Part shown: one piece after another, positions 62,921 through 64,000 of the stretch | Layout: every line of letters starts with the position of its first letter | How positions within the stretch are numbered: position 1 is the first letter of the stretch | NCBI RefSeq assembly: GCF_000513895.2 | Contig: NZ_CP165783.1 | Coordinates: 806,001-870,000 of the forward strand | Source: Ensifer sp. WSM1721 | GTDB lineage: Bacteria > Pseudomonadota > Alphaproteobacteria > Rhizobiales > Rhizobiaceae | Reading direction: 5' to 3' | Length of the DNA: 64,000 bases | Notes under the pieces: model-generated | Told to the model about the DNA's origin: nothing | What the model saw: only the letters and a program-made list of their open reading frames with translations | Database searches by the model: none | Made by a program: the position numbers and the translations under genes

Positions 62921-64000
62921 CTACTCGCCGTAAGGAATCCAGATGTTCTTGACGTCCACCGCTCGGCGCAGAAACGCCTGCCCCTCGGCGGCCGAACGAT
63001 CCATCCAGTCGATGGCCTTGCCGTAGTCGACGAAGGTGCGCTTCAGATTGCCGACCGACAGCTTTTCGACGAGCGTCGAGAGCTCCGGCGAGCCGAACGC
63101 CCAGAGCGCGTCAACGTCATTATGGGCGGCGAGCGTTTTGGCGAGTTCGATCGTCGAGCCGGTGACGATATTGATCACGCCGGCAGGCACGTCGGAGGTC
63201 TCGAGGAGGGAATCGAAATCGGTCGCGGCCAGCGGATGCGGTTCGCTTGGAACGGCGATGACGCGATTGCCGACGGCAATGAGCGGCGCGACAAGACTGA
63301 CAAGCCCAAGCAGCGGCGCTTCCGGCGGGCAGATGACGCCGACAACGCCTTGCGGCTCCGGCATGGCCAGCGCCACGCCGCGCAACGGCGGCTGGTGTAC
63401 GACGCCCTCGTATTTGTCCGCCCAGGCGCCGTAGCTGAAGAGACGCGCGATCGAGGCGTCCACCTCCGTCCTGCCATTGGCGGCCGAGGCCCCGGTCATC
63501 GCAGCGATGCGATCGGCGAATTCCGGCGCTCGGGCGCTCAAGTTCTCGGCGATGTAGTAGAGGATCTGCGCACGGTTATGTGCCGTTGCGGACGACCAGC
63601 CGGACGCGCCCCGTGCGGCGGCGACGGCGTTGCGGATGTCCTTGCGATTGCCCTCGCCGACCTCGCCGATCACCTTGCCCTTCGGCGAAAGCACCGGCCG
63701 CGAGTAGTTGCCGTCCGGCCGCGCCTGCTTGCCGCCGATGAAGAGCTTGGCGGTGCGGTCGAGTGTCGGCGTCGCGAACTCACCGGCCACGGGCTTCGGA
63801 ACCGGCACGTTAGATTCGGCACGGAGCTTGCGCCCGACCCAGGCCTTCGGCTTCAGATATTCGTAGCAGCCTTCCTTTCCGCCTTCGCGGCCGAAGCCGG
63901 ATTCGCGTTTCCCGCCGAAGCCGCTCGAGGCGTCGAAGAGATTGGTGGCGTTGACCCAGACGACGCCGGCGGCGAGCTTTGCCGCTACATGCAGAGCCAG
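62921..64000 (-). CDS. Two-domain aldehyde dehydrogenase (ALDH16-like), N-terminal part beyond window edge
   Basis: The frame is open from the right edge. The first visible residues (LALHVAAKLAAGVVWVN, then SGFGGKRESGFGREGGKEGCYEYLKPK) are the C-terminal end of a normal ALDH domain. After a linker, a second ALDH-like domain of about 280 residues begins (LFIGGKQARPDGNYSRPVLSPKGKVIGEV). It stops early (IWIPYGE) and lacks the ELGGK loop and any catalytic cysteine. The usual PWN is CPP. This is the plan of bacterial ALDH16, in which only the first domain is catalytic. A start at 63808 would leave just the dead domain and is rejected. Confidence 0.85.
   Translation of the reverse strand: MALHVAAKLAAGVVWVNATNLFDASSGFGGKRESGFGREGGKEGCYEYLKPKAWVGRKLRAESNVPVPKPVAGEFATPTLDRTAKLFIGGKQARPDGNYSRPVLSPKGKVIGEVGEGNRKDIRNAVAAARGASGWSSATAHNRAQILYYIAENLSARAPEFADRIAAMTGASAANGRTEVDASIARLFSYGAWADKYEGVVHQPPLRGVALAMPEPQGVVGVICPPEAPLLGLVSLVAPLIAVGNRVIAVPSEPHPLAATDFDSLLETSDVPAGVINIVTGSTIELAKTLAAHNDVDALWAFGSPELSTLVEKLSVGNLKRTFVDYGKAIDWMDRSAAEGQAFLRRAVDVKNIWIPYGE

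Overview
The window looks like a replicon (chromosome or megaplasmid) of an alphaproteobacterium of the Sinorhizobium/Ensifer type. It has high GC, dense short operons with 4-bp ATGA overlaps, many ABC uptake systems with catabolic genes, a phoCDET-like phosphonate/phosphate importer, a hutIHGU block, and short palindromic intergenic repeats of the kind common in rhizobia. No rRNA, tRNA, CRISPR array, phage or intact insertion sequence was seen. The genus is inferred from gene content and style, not from a search.

Layout. 1-929: end-truncated sugar ABC binding protein (minus). 1293-6670: a guanidine-I (ykkC) riboswitch with its own promoter, heading an operon for a NitT/TauT-type ABC importer, a guanidine hydrolase-like ureohydrolase, a histidine-rich protein and a HupE-type nickel permease. 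Downstream follow a cytosine-deaminase-type amidohydrolase, an AmmeMemoRadiSam radical SAM enzyme and a Kelch protein (7023-10703). 10761-12348: an Asp-nucleophile alpha/beta hydrolase divergent from a CGNR zinc-finger regulator across a perfect 30-bp palindrome. 12538-15483: two glycosyltransferases and an Stf0-type sulfotransferase (surface polysaccharide). 15575-20391: a glutarate pair (CaiB-type CoA transferase plus glutaryl-CoA dehydrogenase), a LysR regulator and a D-arginine-dehydrogenase-like flavoenzyme. 20436-22637: class A penicillin-binding protein. 23056-25865: N-methylproline-demethylase-like flavoprotein with a TetR regulator.

26018-32992: phnC-D-E-E-(2H phosphoesterase)-phnM-phnN with Pho-box-like repeats upstream and no C-P lyase core genes. 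33156-34798: ArsR regulator and MFS exporter. 35006-40278: hutI-hutH-hutG-hutU behind a HutC-like operator. 40562-53962: what looks like one regulon. RidA (internally deleted), RpiR, SDR, GH20 hexosaminidase and an M81 metallopeptidase lie on one strand, a SnoaL-like protein and a second M81 peptidase are divergent, and a CUT1 ABC importer with a Gfo/Idh oxidoreductase lies nearby. An almost identical 14/15-bp palindrome precedes both halves. 54192-58055: OsmF/YehZYXW-type osmolyte importer. 58408-60242: DUF4126 membrane protein and mercuric-reductase-like flavoenzyme. 60348-64000: secreted hypothetical protein, DDAH, OsmC, FucU/RbsD, and the C-terminal part of an ALDH16-like two-domain aldehyde dehydrogenase running off the right edge.

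A recurring theme is scavenging of nitrogen- and phosphorus-rich organics: guanidine, D-arginine or related compounds, methylated arginine, histidine, N-methylproline, phosphonates and amino-sugar/peptide conjugates. The two most interesting systems are the riboswitch-controlled guanidine operon with an apparently alternative nickel supply, and the RpiR/M81/GH20 regulon, whose substrate is unknown.
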